Assembly (NCBI RefSeq): GCF_026340655.1
Contig: NZ_JAPEOZ010000001.1
Location: 4,030,001 to 4,094,000 of the forward strand
Length of the DNA stretch: 64,000 bases
Source of the DNA: Streptomyces sp. NBC_01275
Lineage (GTDB): Bacteria > Actinomycetota > Actinomycetes > Streptomycetales > Streptomycetaceae
Direction: 5' to 3'
Part shown: positions 18,189-27,380 of the stretch, in pieces
Layout of the letters: the number at the start of each line of letters is the position of its first letter
How positions within the stretch are numbered: position 1 is the first letter of the stretch
Position numbers and translations under genes: made by a program
The notes under the pieces: model-generated
What the model was told of the DNA's origin: nothing
The model's input: the letters and a program-made list of their open reading frames with translations, nothing else
The model's database searches: none

Positions 18189-18718
18189 GTGACGGCTCAG
18201 GTGATCGTGTTGAACGGCGGGTCCAGCTCGGGCAAGTCCGGGATCGTCCGGTGTCTGCAGGCGGTGCTGCCGGATCCGTGGCTTGCCGCCGCGATCGACT
18301 CGCTGGTGGAGGCGCTGCCGGCTTCCCTGCGGCCGTCGGACGCGGGGATCGAGTTCGCCGCGGACGGCGGCGTGAACATCGGATCGGAGTTCCGGGAGCT
18401 TCAGGCGGCGTGGATGGAAGGGGTCGCCGCGATGGCCCGTGCGGGCGCCCGGGTCGTCGTCGACGACGTCTTCCTCGGCGGAGCGAGGTCTCAGGAGGGG
18501 TGGCGGCAGGTTCTCGGTGGGCTGGACGTGTTGTGGGTCGGCGTCAGGTGCGAGGGCGCGGTCGCCGCGGGCCGCGAGGTCGCCCGCGGGGATCGGATCC
18601 TGGGAATGGCCGCCTCGCAGGCGGAGACGGTCCACCGGGGGGGCTACGACCTGGAGGTGGACACCTCGCGCACGGGTCCCTGGACTGTGCGCGGACCGTC
18701 GCCGCCCGAGTCACGTGA
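18189..18718 (+). pseudogene. Chloramphenicol phosphotransferase-like (CPT) kinase, frameshifted near the C-terminus
   Basis: From GTG 18189 the protein reads [20 protein letters not shown] (P-loop), then a ...[10 protein letters not shown]... strand and [34 protein letters not shown], as in CPT-family small-molecule kinases of about 178 residues. The expected end [13 protein letters not shown] with stop at 18718 is in a different phase. The annotated frame instead runs on far into the next gene. One base appears to be missing around 18671-18680 (ACGGGTCCC). Either the gene is broken or the read is wrong. If intact, it would phosphorylate a small hydroxylated compound; the substrate is not known. 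Confidence 0.72.
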
Positions 18719-18873
18719 TCGAGGCGGAAGTGACGCCAGGGCGTGGGTGATTGTCCCGGTTCTGTCACGTCATGGCGTTCGCGGGGGCTGCGGGGAACCT
18801 CGGCGGGTGTCGGGGCCCTCCTTCTCCACGTACTGCAGCGAACCACGCCCATCACATGAAGCTGGAGCAGCCC

Positions 18874-20094
18874 GTGACAACGCCGGACAAAGCAGCGCGC
18901 CGCGCACTGGGAGCCTGTGCCGTTCTGGCGGTCGGCGCCCTGACCCTGACCGCTTGCGGCGGGAGCGCCAACGCCAAGAGCGACGACGCCAAGGGCGGCA
19001 AGAGCACCGCCAAGACGTCCTCCGCGAAGATCGTCATCTCGGCGAAGGACGGCTCGACGGGCGCGTCGATCAACGCGACCGGCGTGAAGGTCAGCGACGG
19101 CACGCTGACCGACGTGAAGATGACGGTCGCCGGGTCGGGGCAGGCCGTGCCGGGCGCGATATCCGCGAACGGCAGCGTCTGGAAGCCGAAGGAGCAGCTG
19201 GAGCGCGGGACGAAGTACCAGATATCGGCGACCGCGAAGGATGCGAGCGGCAAGACCGCCGCCGCCAACTCCATCTTCACCACGGTCTCTTCGGCCAACA
19301 GCTTCATCGGGACGTACACCCCGGACAACGGTACGACGGTGGGTGTGGGGATGCCGGTGTCGTTCACCTTCGACAAGGTGATCGGCGACAAGAAGGCCGT
19401 GCAGTCGCACATCTCGGTCACCTCCAGCAGCGGTCAGCAGGTGGTCGGGCACTGGTTCGGGGCGCAGCGGCTCGACTTCCGGCCCGAGGAGTACTGGAAG
19501 GCCGGCTCCAAGGTCACGATGAAGATCGACCTGGACGGTGTGGAGGGCGCGAACGGCGTCTTCGGCGTCCAGGAGAAGACCGTCAGCTTCACCATCGGGC
19601 GGTCGCAGGTCTCCACGGTCGACGTGAACACGCAGACCATGACGGTGGTGCGGGACGGGCAGACCCTGAAGACGGTGCCGATCTCGTCGGGCAGCGCGCA
19701 GCACACCACGTACAACGGGCAGATGGTGATCTCCGAGAAGTTCACGCAGACCCGGATGAACAGCCAGACGGTCGGTCTGGGCGGGGAGTACGACATCCCG
19801 GATGTGCCGCACGCGATGCGGTTGACGCAGTCCGGCACCTTCATCCACGGCAACTACTGGTACAACAAGGGCAATCCGCCGTTCGGTCGCGAGGGCACCA
19901 GCCACGGTTGCGTCGGGCTCGCGGACGTGCAGGGCGCGCAGGGCGACACGCCCGCCAAGTGGTTCTACGACCACTCGCTGATCGGCGACGTGGTGATCGT
20001 CAAGAACTCCCCCGACAAGACGGTGTCCCCGGACAACGGACTCAACGGGTGGAACCTGCCGTGGGCGGAGTGGACCGCCGGGAGCGCCGGGTAG
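18874..20094 (+). CDS. L,D-transpeptidase lipoprotein (YkuD, Ig-like domains)
   Basis: The 406-residue protein is a secreted cell-wall crosslinking enzyme. A lipoprotein signal ends in LTLTACGG with Cys near residue 27. A Lys/Ser-rich linker and two Ig-like domains (about residues 45-235) follow. The YkuD catalytic domain has [17 protein letters not shown] and the motif SHGCVGL with the nucleophilic Cys, near residue 345. GTG 18874 is preferred because GGAG lies 6 bases upstream; ATG 18856, six codons earlier, has no ribosome site. The preceding frameshifted kinase would read into this gene in another phase. Confidence 0.92.
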   Translation: MTTPDKAARRALGACAVLAVGALTLTACGGSANAKSDDAKGGKSTAKTSSAKIVISAKDGSTGASINATGVKVSDGTLTDVKMTVAGSGQAVPGAISANGSVWKPKEQLERGTKYQISATAKDASGKTAAANSIFTTVSSANSFIGTYTPDNGTTVGVGMPVSFTFDKVIGDKKAVQSHISVTSSSGQQVVGHWFGAQRLDFRPEEYWKAGSKVTMKIDLDGVEGANGVFGVQEKTVSFTIGRSQVSTVDVNTQTMTVVRDGQTLKTVPISSGSAQHTTYNGQMVISEKFTQTRMNSQTVGLGGEYDIPDVPHAMRLTQSGTFIHGNYWYNKGNPPFGREGTSHGCVGLADVQGAQGDTPAKWFYDHSLIGDVVIVKNSPDKTVSPDNGLNGWNLPWAEWTAGSAG

Positions 20095-20265
20095 CGTCGG
20101 GTAGCGCCGCCCAGGGCCTCCCCCAGAGGTCGCCCGACCTGCTTGACAGAAGCAGGTGTTTCGATGGAACCGGCCGCTGACCGGCGGTTTCTGACAGATC
20201 GTCGGGCCGTGCGGGAACTTTCCGTGCGGTCCGCGCGTTTTCCCGGCGTACGTTTTCTCGGTTCC

Positions 20266-20280
20266 CGGACATGATGTCCG
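20266..20280. promoter_or_regulatory. Perfect palindrome upstream of the DUF6227-type gene
   Basis: CGGACAT-G-ATGTCCG is a 7-bp inverted repeat around one base, 58 bp before the TTG start. It resembles a dimeric regulator site; no regulator can be named. Confidence 0.35.
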
Positions 20281-20337
20281 ACCGAGGGGCTACGGTATGC
20301 ACCCACAAGGTGACATGCAGCAACGCCGGGAGAAACC

Positions 20338-21084
20338 TTGAGCGTTCCGTACGAGACGGCAGCGTACGAACCAGCCGAGTCGCCCGAGTCTCCGGAGGAG
20401 CACCTCGCGCGACTCCTCGGTCGTGCCCTGAACTCGTTCGAGCTGCCCGACGACACCGTACGGCGGCTCGACTGCGCGCTGGCGCATGACAGTTCCCTGC
20501 ACTCCGCGCACCACAGCGCGGGCCTGCACCGGGAGACGTACCGACACACCTGGCTGCTCGCCGACGGCTGTGCGCTCACCCTGTGGGAGCTCGTGCACAA
20601 CGCCACGCCGGGCAGCGAGCCGCAGCACGAGGTGTACGTCGACGAGGAGGAGCTGCGCGCCGCCACGGCCCGGCTGCCGCTGCCGCCGGACACGCCGGAC
20701 TTCGAGCTGCCGGTGATGGTGCAGCTGTCCCCGGTCCGCGCACCGCGGCATGTGTACGTTCCGGACGACTCGGCGGACCATGCGCGTCGGCTCCTGCGCC
20801 GCGCGGAGAACTCCGACGGGCCGGACCCGGACACGGCGGCGCTGCTGGCGACGGCGTTCGCGCACCAGATCACCCAGGCCTTCGGGCGGCCGTGCCGCGC
20901 GGGGCGGATCGGTCTGGGCTTCTCGCTCTACGAGCACGCGTTCCTGCTGGGCGACGGCCAGGAGATCTCCCTGTGGGAGGTCGAGCACACGGCGACGCCC
21001 GACGGACGGCACATGTGCGAGGTGTATCCGTCGGAGGCGGAGGCACGGGAGGCGATGGAGCGGCGGGCGGCGCAGGTGTCGTAG
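20338..21084 (+). CDS. Conserved Streptomyces protein, probably DUF6227
   Basis: The 248-residue protein contains two similar halves. Each holds a pattern of the type LHRETYRHTWLLADGCALTLWELVHNATPG (first) and FSLYEHAFLLGDGQEISLWEVEHTATPDG (second), each followed by EVYVDEEELR or EVYPSEAEAR. This is an internal duplication of about 110 residues. No membrane segment or enzyme motif is visible. TTG 20338 is the start, with GGGAGAAA at a good distance. The family name is from memory of Streptomyces annotations. Function unknown. Confidence 0.75.
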   Translation: MSVPYETAAYEPAESPESPEEHLARLLGRALNSFELPDDTVRRLDCALAHDSSLHSAHHSAGLHRETYRHTWLLADGCALTLWELVHNATPGSEPQHEVYVDEEELRAATARLPLPPDTPDFELPVMVQLSPVRAPRHVYVPDDSADHARRLLRRAENSDGPDPDTAALLATAFAHQITQAFGRPCRAGRIGLGFSLYEHAFLLGDGQEISLWEVEHTATPDGRHMCEVYPSEAEAREAMERRAAQVS

Positions 21085-21159
21085 GCCGCAGCTGTCGTAA
21101 GGCGTGGGGGTCGCGGGCCGCGGGGGCAGCGCAGGGGGCGTAGGCCCGCCCGGGGGTGT

Positions 21160-21393
21160 TCAGGTGACGTCGTCGAGGCGGCGTACGAGGCCGGTGAAGG
21201 CGTCCTGTTCCGCGGGGGTCAGCTCGACGGCCTCCTGGTGGGGGCCTGTCCGACGTCGGTACGGGAGGGCGGTGCGGGCGGCGGCGGAGCGGTTGCGGCG
21301 CAGGATGCGGGTCATCCACAGCAGCCAGCCGACGGACGCCGTGCCGAGGACGGTCAGGACCGTCAGCTGAGGAATCGTGAAGAGCTCAGGCAT
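21160..21393 (-). CDS. Small single-pass membrane protein, function unknown
   Basis: The 77-residue protein starts MPELFTIPQLTVLTVLGTASVGWLLWMTRIL, one membrane helix. A basic linker follows (RRNRSAAARTALPYRRR), then an acidic helix VELTPAEQDAFTGLVRRLDDVT. This pattern is common for conserved small Streptomyces membrane proteins. It follows fruA in the same direction, but a strong terminator (21416-21443) separates them. Confidence 0.65.
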   Translation of the reverse strand: MPELFTIPQLTVLTVLGTASVGWLLWMTRILRRNRSAAARTALPYRRRTGPHQEAVELTPAEQDAFTGLVRRLDDVT

Positions 21394-21415
21394 GCGTTCC
21401 AGTAGACACGACAGC

Positions 21416-21443
21416 ACGGTCCGGGACGGAAGTCCCGGACCGT
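21416..21443 (-). terminator. Terminator downstream of fruA
   Basis: ACGGTCCGGGAC and its perfect complement form a 12-bp stem closed by a GGAA loop, 40 bp beyond the fruA stop. It should end the leftward fru transcript. Confidence 0.8.
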
Positions 21444-21483
21444 GACATATCTGACATCCCTCAGGTCGTGGCTCTGACAGACC

Positions 21484-23637
21484 TCAGGCCGCGACGGGCT
21501 GCTTGGCCTCCGCCGTCGCCGTGGCCATGCCCTCCGGCGCTCCGGAGACCGCCGTCCCGGGAGCCGGCTTGCGCAGGCCCTTGAGGACGACGACCAGGGC
21601 CGTCGTGACGCACACGCCCGCCGCGATGGCGACCAGGTAGAGGAACGGGTTGCCGATCAGCGGGACCACGAAGATGCCGCCGTGCGGGGCGCGCAGGGTG
21701 GCGCCGAAGGCCATCGACAGGGCGCCGGTGATCGCGCCGCCCACCATCGAGGAGGGGATCACGCGCAGCGGGTCGGCCGCGGCGAACGGGATCGCGCCCT
21801 CGGAGATGAAGGACGCGCCCAGGACCCAGGCGGCCTTGCCGTTCTCGCGCTCGGTCTCGGTGAAGAGCTTGCCGCGCACGGTGGTGGCCAGGGCCATCGC
21901 CAGCGGCGGGACCATGCCGGCCGCCATCACCGCGGCCATGATCTTCATCGCGGAGTCGCTGGGGCTGGCGACCGCGATGCCGGCGGTGGCGAAGGTGTAC
22001 GCGACCTTGTTGACCGGGCCGCCGAGGTCGAAGCACATCATCAGGCCGAGCAGGGCGCCGAGGAGGACGGCGTTGGAGCCGGTGAGGCCGTTGAGCCAGT
22101 CGGTCAGGCCCTTCTGCGCGGAGGCGATGGGCTTGCCGATGACGACGAACATCAGGAATCCGACGATCGCCGAGGAGATCAGCGGGATCACCACCACCGG
22201 CATGATGCCGCGCACCGACGCCGGGATCTTCACCCGCTGGATCGACAGCACCACGCCACCGGCGATCAGACCGGCGGCCAGGCCGCCGAGGAAGCCCGCG
22301 TTGATGGTGACGGAGATCGCGCCGCCGACGAAGCCCGGGACGAGACCGGGGCGGTCCGCCATGCCGTAGGCGATGTAGCCGGCCAGGACCGGGACCAGGA
22401 AGCCGAAGGAGACGACGCCGATCTGGAAGAGCAGGGCGGCCCAGCTGTCGGTCTGGGTCCACACGAAGTGGTCCATGACCGACGGCGCCTTGTTGATCTT
22501 GTAGCCGCCGATGGCGAAGCCGAGGGCGATGAGCAGACCGCCCGCGGCAACGAACGGGACCATGTAGCTGACGCCGGACATCAGCCACGTACGGAGCTTG
22601 CTGCCGTAGCCCTCGGTGGAGTCGCCGGCGCGTTCCACCGGGGTGCCCGCGCCTGCGCGCGCTCCGGCGCTCACCTCGCCGCGCGCGGCCTTCCCGCGCA
22701 CCTCGGTGATCAGCTCGGCGGGACGGTTGATGCCCGCCTTCACGCCGACGTCGACGGTGGGCTTGCCGGCGAAGCGGTCCTTGTCGCGCACGGGGACGTC
22801 GTGGGCGAAGATCACGCCGTCCGCGGCGGCGACGACGGCCGGGTCGAGCCGGGTGAAGCCGGCCGAGCCCTGCGTCTCGACGGTCAGTTCGACGCCCGCC
22901 TCGCGGCCGGCGTTCTCCAGGGACTCGGCCGCCATGTAGGTGTGGGCGATGCCGGTGGGGCAGGAGGTGACGGCGACGATCCGGAACGGGCGCTCGGCCT
23001 CGGCGGACGCGGCCTTGCCAGATGCGGCGGACGTGTCGGTCGTACCCGCACCCGCACCCGCACCCATACCCGGACCCATACCCGGACCCGGACCCGGGGC
23101 GGTTGCCGTGGCGGTGTCGGCGGAGGCCGCCGCCGACACCGCCACGGAGTCTTCGGAGGCTCCCCCGGAAGCACCCGCTGGCGCTGCCGCCGGCGCCTCG
23201 TCGCCGCGGATCAGCGCGGCCGCTGCCGCCGCGTCGCCGGCCGACCGCAGTGCGTCGGTGAACTCGGCGTTCATCAGCTGGCGGGCCAGCGACGACAGGA
23301 TCGTCAGATGGGCGTCGTCGGCGCCGGCCGGAGCGGCGATCAGGAAGATCAGGTCGGCGGGGCCGTCCGCAGCGCCGAAGTCGATGCCCTCGGCGCTGCG
23401 CCCGAAGGCGAGCGTCGGCTCGGTGACGTGGGCGCTGCGGCAGTGCGGGATGCCGATGCCGCCGTCGAGGCCGGTCGGCATCTGGGCCTCGCGGGCGGCC
23501 ACGTCGGCGAGGAAGCCCTCCAGGTCGGTCACCCGGCCCAGGGCCGCCATGCGCTCGGCGAGGGATCGCGCCGCCGCTTCCTTCGTTGGGGCGGACAGGT
23601 CGAGATCGACCAGGTCCGCGGTGATCATGTCGCTCAT
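21484..23637 (-). CDS. fruA: PTS fructose transporter subunit IIABC
   Basis: The 717-residue protein takes up fructose and phosphorylates it to fructose-1-phosphate. Domains in order: EIIA (residues 1-150, phosphorylated His in GIGIPHCRSAHV), a flexible Ala/Gly/Pro linker, EIIB (about 217-315, Cys in VTSCPTGIAHTYMAAE) and EIIC (about 330-690, with many membrane helices). The linker has alternating GPGPGMGPGMGAGAG from a short DNA repeat near 23045-23100. ATG 23637 is used. fruK lies 121 bp upstream in the same direction; that gap holds GGTGAGGGT-type repeats but no gene. Confidence 0.95.
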   Translation of the reverse strand: MSDMITADLVDLDLSAPTKEAAARSLAERMAALGRVTDLEGFLADVAAREAQMPTGLDGGIGIPHCRSAHVTEPTLAFGRSAEGIDFGAADGPADLIFLIAAPAGADDAHLTILSSLARQLMNAEFTDALRSAGDAAAAAALIRGDEAPAAAPAGASGGASEDSVAVSAAASADTATATAPGPGPGMGPGMGAGAGAGTTDTSAASGKAASAEAERPFRIVAVTSCPTGIAHTYMAAESLENAGREAGVELTVETQGSAGFTRLDPAVVAAADGVIFAHDVPVRDKDRFAGKPTVDVGVKAGINRPAELITEVRGKAARGEVSAGARAGAGTPVERAGDSTEGYGSKLRTWLMSGVSYMVPFVAAGGLLIALGFAIGGYKINKAPSVMDHFVWTQTDSWAALLFQIGVVSFGFLVPVLAGYIAYGMADRPGLVPGFVGGAISVTINAGFLGGLAAGLIAGGVVLSIQRVKIPASVRGIMPVVVIPLISSAIVGFLMFVVIGKPIASAQKGLTDWLNGLTGSNAVLLGALLGLMMCFDLGGPVNKVAYTFATAGIAVASPSDSAMKIMAAVMAAGMVPPLAMALATTVRGKLFTETERENGKAAWVLGASFISEGAIPFAAADPLRVIPSSMVGGAITGALSMAFGATLRAPHGGIFVVPLIGNPFLYLVAIAAGVCVTTALVVVLKGLRKPAPGTAVSGAPEGMATATAEAKQPVAA

Positions 23638-23758
23638 CGCGGGCTCCTTCGCACGCGTATCGCCCGGGGTTCGAGGTGGGCGAGGGTGAGGGTGGGGACG
23701 GGAGTGGGGGTGAGGGTGGGGCGGGGAGAGACGAGGGCTCCCGGTAACAGAAGGGATG

Positions 23759-24706
23759 TCATGACACCGGCTCCTTCAGTTCGCGGTCCACCGGCACCTC
23801 CGCCGTGACCGTCACCGCCGCCGGGTCCAGGTCGGCCGGGGTCGGCATCACACTGCCGGGCAGCTGGACGGCTGCCGCGCCGTGGGCGACGGCCGAGGCG
23901 AGTGCCGCCGGACCGCTGCCGCCGGCGATGAGGAAGCCGGCGAGCGAGGAGTCGCCCGCTCCCACATTGCTGCGTACGACGTCGACGCGCGCGCTCGCGA
24001 ACCAGATGCCCGTGTCCTCCACGAGCAGCTGCCCGTCGGCGCCCAGGCTGGCGAGCACGGCGCGGGCGCCCATCCCGCGCAGTTCCTCGGCGGCCTTCAC
24101 CGCGTCGCCCACCGTCGCCAGGGGGCGTCCGACGGCTTCGGCGAGTTCCTCGGCGTTGGGCTTCACCACGTCGGGCCGCTCGCGCAGCGCTTCGAGCAGG
24201 GCGCGCCCGGAGGTGTCGAGGGCGATGCGTGCGCCCCCGGCGTGCGCCCGGGCGACGACCTCGGCGTACCAGGACGGCGCGAGGCCCCGGGGCAGGCTGC
24301 CGCAGCAGGCGATCCAGTCGGCGTCGCGGGACTGCTCGCGCACCGTCTCCAGGAGCAGTTCCTGCTCGGCGGCGGAGAGTTCGGGGCCTGGTGCGTTGAT
24401 CTTCGTGAGGACTCCGTCGGACTCCGCGAGCGCGATGTTCGAGCGGGTGGCTCCGGCGACCGGGACCGGCGCGACCTCGATGCCCTGCGCGTCGAGCAGG
24501 TCGGCGACCAGCGCTCCCGGCGCACCGCCCAGCGGCAGGACGGCGACCGTGCGCCGGCCGGCGGCCGCCACGGCACGCGAGACGTTCACGCCCTTGCCGC
24601 CCGGGTCCATGCGCTCGCCGGTGGCCCGGATGACCTCGCCGCGGTCGAGCGAGGGGACCTCGTAGGTACGGTCCAGGGAGGGGTTGGGGGTGACGGTGAG
24701 GATCAT
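23759..24706 (-). CDS. fruK: 1-phosphofructokinase
   Basis: The enzyme phosphorylates fructose-1-phosphate to fructose-1,6-bisphosphate. It is a PfkB-family protein of 315 residues from ATG 24706: MILTVTPNPSLDRTYEV at the start, MDPGGKGVNVSRAVAA near residue 31, and VGAGDSSLAGFLIAG with the catalytic Asp near residue 250. The alternative ATG at 24754 would add 16 Ser/Arg/Thr-rich residues and overlaps the fruR stop in an ATGA arrangement, so translation may begin there by coupling. It sits between fruR and fruA. Confidence 0.93.
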   Translation of the reverse strand: MILTVTPNPSLDRTYEVPSLDRGEVIRATGERMDPGGKGVNVSRAVAAAGRRTVAVLPLGGAPGALVADLLDAQGIEVAPVPVAGATRSNIALAESDGVLTKINAPGPELSAAEQELLLETVREQSRDADWIACCGSLPRGLAPSWYAEVVARAHAGGARIALDTSGRALLEALRERPDVVKPNAEELAEAVGRPLATVGDAVKAAEELRGMGARAVLASLGADGQLLVEDTGIWFASARVDVVRSNVGAGDSSLAGFLIAGGSGPAALASAVAHGAAAVQLPGSVMPTPADLDPAAVTVTAEVPVDRELKEPVS

Positions 24707-24750
24707 GCTCGCCCTGCTCGTGCCGGCCCTGCTCGTGCTCGTCCTGCTGT

Positions 24751-25512
24751 TCATGCGCGCACTACTTCCGGGCCGCCCTGCTCGATGGCGGCCGCGTCGT
24801 CGGGGCTCAGCCCGTTGTCGGTGATCAGCAGGTCCACGTCGCCCAGGTCTCCGAAGCGGGCGAAGTGCTCCTGGCCGTGCTTGGAGGAGTCGGCGAGCAG
24901 CACCACCCGGCGGGCGGCCGCCATCGCCGCCCGCTTCACCGCGGCCTCGGCGAGGTCCGGGGTGGTCAGCCCGTGTTCGGCGGAGAAGCCGTTGGCGGCG
25001 ACGAACAGGACGTCGGCGCGGATCTCGCCGTACGCGCGCAGCGCCCAGGCGTCGACGGCGGCGCGCGTACGGTGCCGTACGCGCCCCCCGACGAGGTGGA
25101 GCTGGATGCCGGGGTGGTCCGCGAGGCGGGCCGCGATGGGCAGGCTGTGGGTGACGACGGTGAGCGTCGCCTCCAGCGGGATGGCGGCGGCGAGGCGGGC
25201 GACCGTCGTGCCGGCGTCGAGGATCAGCGTGCCCTCGGACGGCAGTTCGGTGAGCGCCGCCTTGGCGATGCGGTCCTTCTCGTCGGCGGAGGCGCCCTCG
25301 CGTTCGGCGAGGTCCGGCTCGAAGTCGAGGCGGCCGGCCGGGATGGCGCCGCCGTGCACCCGCCGCAGAAGGCCCGCGCGGTCCAGGGCCTTCAGGTCGC
25401 GGCGGATGGTCTCCGCGGTGACCTGGAACTCCTCGGCGAGGGACAGCACGTCTACCCGGCCGCCGTCACGGGCGAGCCGGAGGATCTCCTGCTGCCGCTC
25501 CGGTGCATACAT
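24751..25512 (-). CDS. fruR: DeoR-family regulator of the fructose operon
   Basis: The 253-residue protein has a DeoR winged helix at the start (APERQQEILRLARDGGRVDVLSLAEEFQVTAETIRRDLKALDRAGLLRRVHGGA). A sugar-phosphate-sensing domain follows, with LDAGTTVARLAAAI near residue 92 and DLLITDNGLSPDDAAAIE near the end. ATG 25512 gives the usual N-terminus (YAPERQQEI). As the first gene of fruR-fruK-fruA it probably represses the operon and is released by fructose-1-phosphate. The inverted repeat at 25536-25605 is the likely target. Confidence 0.9.
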   Translation of the reverse strand: MYAPERQQEILRLARDGGRVDVLSLAEEFQVTAETIRRDLKALDRAGLLRRVHGGAIPAGRLDFEPDLAEREGASADEKDRIAKAALTELPSEGTLILDAGTTVARLAAAIPLEATLTVVTHSLPIAARLADHPGIQLHLVGGRVRHRTRAAVDAWALRAYGEIRADVLFVAANGFSAEHGLTTPDLAEAAVKRAAMAAARRVVLLADSSKHGQEHFARFGDLGDVDLLITDNGLSPDDAAAIEQGGPEVVRA

Positions 25513-25535
25513 GTCCGTTCGCCTCCGACTGATGC

Positions 25536-25605
25536 CCGAACCTGTTGTTTCTGCTGGTTTCAGTCGGAGGCTACGCCCGGATTTCCGGAAAGTAAACAGG
25601 TTCGG
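25536..25605. promoter_or_regulatory. Candidate FruR operator pair upstream of fruR
   Basis: CCGAACCTGTT at 25536-25546 is mirrored exactly by AACAGGTTCGG at 25595-25605, 24 bp above the fruR start. Between the arms are TTGTTTCTGCTGGTTTCAG-type half repeats. An 11-bp perfect inverted pair with a 48-bp spacer fits two operators bridged by a DeoR-type oligomer. Confidence 0.65.
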
Positions 25606-25680
25606 ACGCGATGTGGGCACAAACGGGCGCGCGCCCTCGTGGAGACGGACGCGCGCCGGGACGGGGAGACGGGCTCAGGG

Positions 25681-25750
25681 CACTCAGGGCACTCACGGCG
25701 CTCACAGCACTCACAGCACTCACAGCACTCACAGCACTCACAGCACTCAG
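25681..25750. repeat. Tandem 9-bp repeat (CACTCACAG) abutting an MFS stop codon
   Basis: About seven and a half copies, the last four perfect, overlap the stop codon (25747-25749) of the leftward MFS gene. The remaining 25606-25680 stretch shows no gene. The array lies between fruR's upstream region and the MFS 3' end. Confidence 0.9.
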
Positions 25751-27318
25751 GAAACGAGTTCCGGTGCCTTCTTCTCCGTCAGTCGCCCTTCGTCGAGCCC
25801 CTCGCCCGCGCCCTCCACATGCTGGGCCGGTCGCTTCGGCAGGGCGAACATCAGCAGGAAGATGGCGGCCATCAGCAGCGCCACCCAGACCAGGGCGTGC
25901 TGGAAGGCGTTCACGAAGGCCGGCCCCACCTCGGCGGACCGCAGCCGGTCGCCGATCACGCCGAAGAAGACCACGGACACCAGGCCGAGGCCCAGCGCGT
26001 TGCCCATCTGCTGCACGGTGTTGATCAGCCCGGACGCCGAACCGGCGTGCTCACGCGGGACCTCCGACAGCACCGCGTCCGTCAGCGGGGCCACGATCAG
26101 GCCCATGCCGACGCCCATCACGACCAGCGGAAGCGCCATCTGCCAGGAGGCGATGCCGAGGCCGTAGCGCTCGGACTCCCCGATGTAGAGCAGGACGCCG
26201 AGCCCCATCAGCAGCGCGCCCGCCTGGAGCACCTTGCGCCCGAAGCGCGGGACCAGCTTCTGGACGGAGAGCCCGGCGGCCGTGGAGACGGCGAGGGAGA
26301 AGGGGACCCCGGTCAGACCGGCGTGCAGCGGGCTCCAGCCCAGGCCGATCTGCATGTACAGCGTCCAGACCAGGAAGAACACGCCGAGGCCGACGCCGAA
26401 GACGGTCTGCACGGCGATGCCGGCCGCGAAGCTCTTCACCCGGAAGAGGGAGAGCTCGATCAGCGGCGAGCCGTCCCGTGCGCCCTTGCGCCGCTCGTAC
26501 ACCACCAGCGCCCCGAAGACGCCGAGCGCGCCGACCATGGACGCGTACCCCCACAGCGGCCAGCCCAGCTCACGGCCGCGGGTGAGCGGGTAGAGCAGCA
26601 TGAACAGGCCGAGGGTGACCAGGGCGACGCCGACGAGGTCCAGCCTCAGGGCGCGCGGGGCCTTCGACTCGGTGATGAAGCGGGCGCCGAGGATCAGGCC
26701 GACGACGCCGACCGGCAGGTTGATCAGGAAGATCGGCCGCCAGGCGAGGCCGAAGAGGTCCCACTCGGTGAGCAGGGCGCCCAGCAGCGGGCCGGAGACC
26801 GCGCCGAGCCCGACGATCGCGCCGAACAGCCCGAACACCTTGCCCCGCTCGTGCGCCGGGAAGGTGGCGTGCACGATCGACAGCACCTGCGGGACCATCA
26901 TCGCCGCCATGCCGCCCTGCAGGATGCGGGAGGCGACCAGCATCTCCGGGTTCGCGGCGAAGCCGCACAGCGCGGAGGCGAGGGTGAAGCCGCCGATGCC
27001 GACGAGGAAGAGCCGCTTGCGGCCGTGGATGTCGCCGAGCCGGCCGCCGGTGATGAGCCCGGCGGCGAAGGCCAGCGCGTAGCCGGCGGTGATCCACTGG
27101 ATCTGGCCGACGGAGGCGCCCGCGTCCTGCTGGATGGAGGGGATGGCGATGTTGACGATCGTGACGTCGACGAGGTCCATGAAGGCCGCGGTCATCACGA
27201 TCGCGAGCGCGAACCAGCGACGGCGGTCACCCAGGTCGCCCGGCGCCGCGTCGGGACGGGCCTTCCCATGGGCGGTGGGCGTCGCCTCGGGGACGGGCGT
27301 GGTCTCGTTGGAGGTCAT
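25747..27318 (-). CDS. MFS drug-efflux transporter, DHA2 (EmrB/QacA) family
   Basis: The 523-residue protein has 14 predicted membrane segments. Family motifs are AFMDLVDVTIVNIAIPSIQQD in helix 1, LITGGRLGDIHGRKRLFLVG (loop 2-3) and GPLLGALLTEWDLFGLAWRPIFLINLPVG (motif C region). It probably exports hydrophobic cations or antibiotics. ATG 27318 is chosen over an upstream frame because family members begin just before the charged RRRWFALAIV. It is divergent from a WYL regulator only about 60 bp away, its likely controller. Confidence 0.9.
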   Translation of the reverse strand: MTSNETTPVPEATPTAHGKARPDAAPGDLGDRRRWFALAIVMTAAFMDLVDVTIVNIAIPSIQQDAGASVGQIQWITAGYALAFAAGLITGGRLGDIHGRKRLFLVGIGGFTLASALCGFAANPEMLVASRILQGGMAAMMVPQVLSIVHATFPAHERGKVFGLFGAIVGLGAVSGPLLGALLTEWDLFGLAWRPIFLINLPVGVVGLILGARFITESKAPRALRLDLVGVALVTLGLFMLLYPLTRGRELGWPLWGYASMVGALGVFGALVVYERRKGARDGSPLIELSLFRVKSFAAGIAVQTVFGVGLGVFFLVWTLYMQIGLGWSPLHAGLTGVPFSLAVSTAAGLSVQKLVPRFGRKVLQAGALLMGLGVLLYIGESERYGLGIASWQMALPLVVMGVGMGLIVAPLTDAVLSEVPREHAGSASGLINTVQQMGNALGLGLVSVVFFGVIGDRLRSAEVGPAFVNAFQHALVWVALLMAAIFLLMFALPKRPAQHVEGAGEGLDEGRLTEKKAPELVS

Positions 27319-27380
27319 GAGAGGACAGTAGGACCGCAATAGGTCAGATCATGTCCTACTTCTACGGCATCCTCGGGTCC

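Noticed and set aside
25681..25750. Tandem repeats considered as a CRISPR array
   Set aside because: Units are 9 bp and contiguous, without spacers and without cas genes; the same holds for the other arrays.
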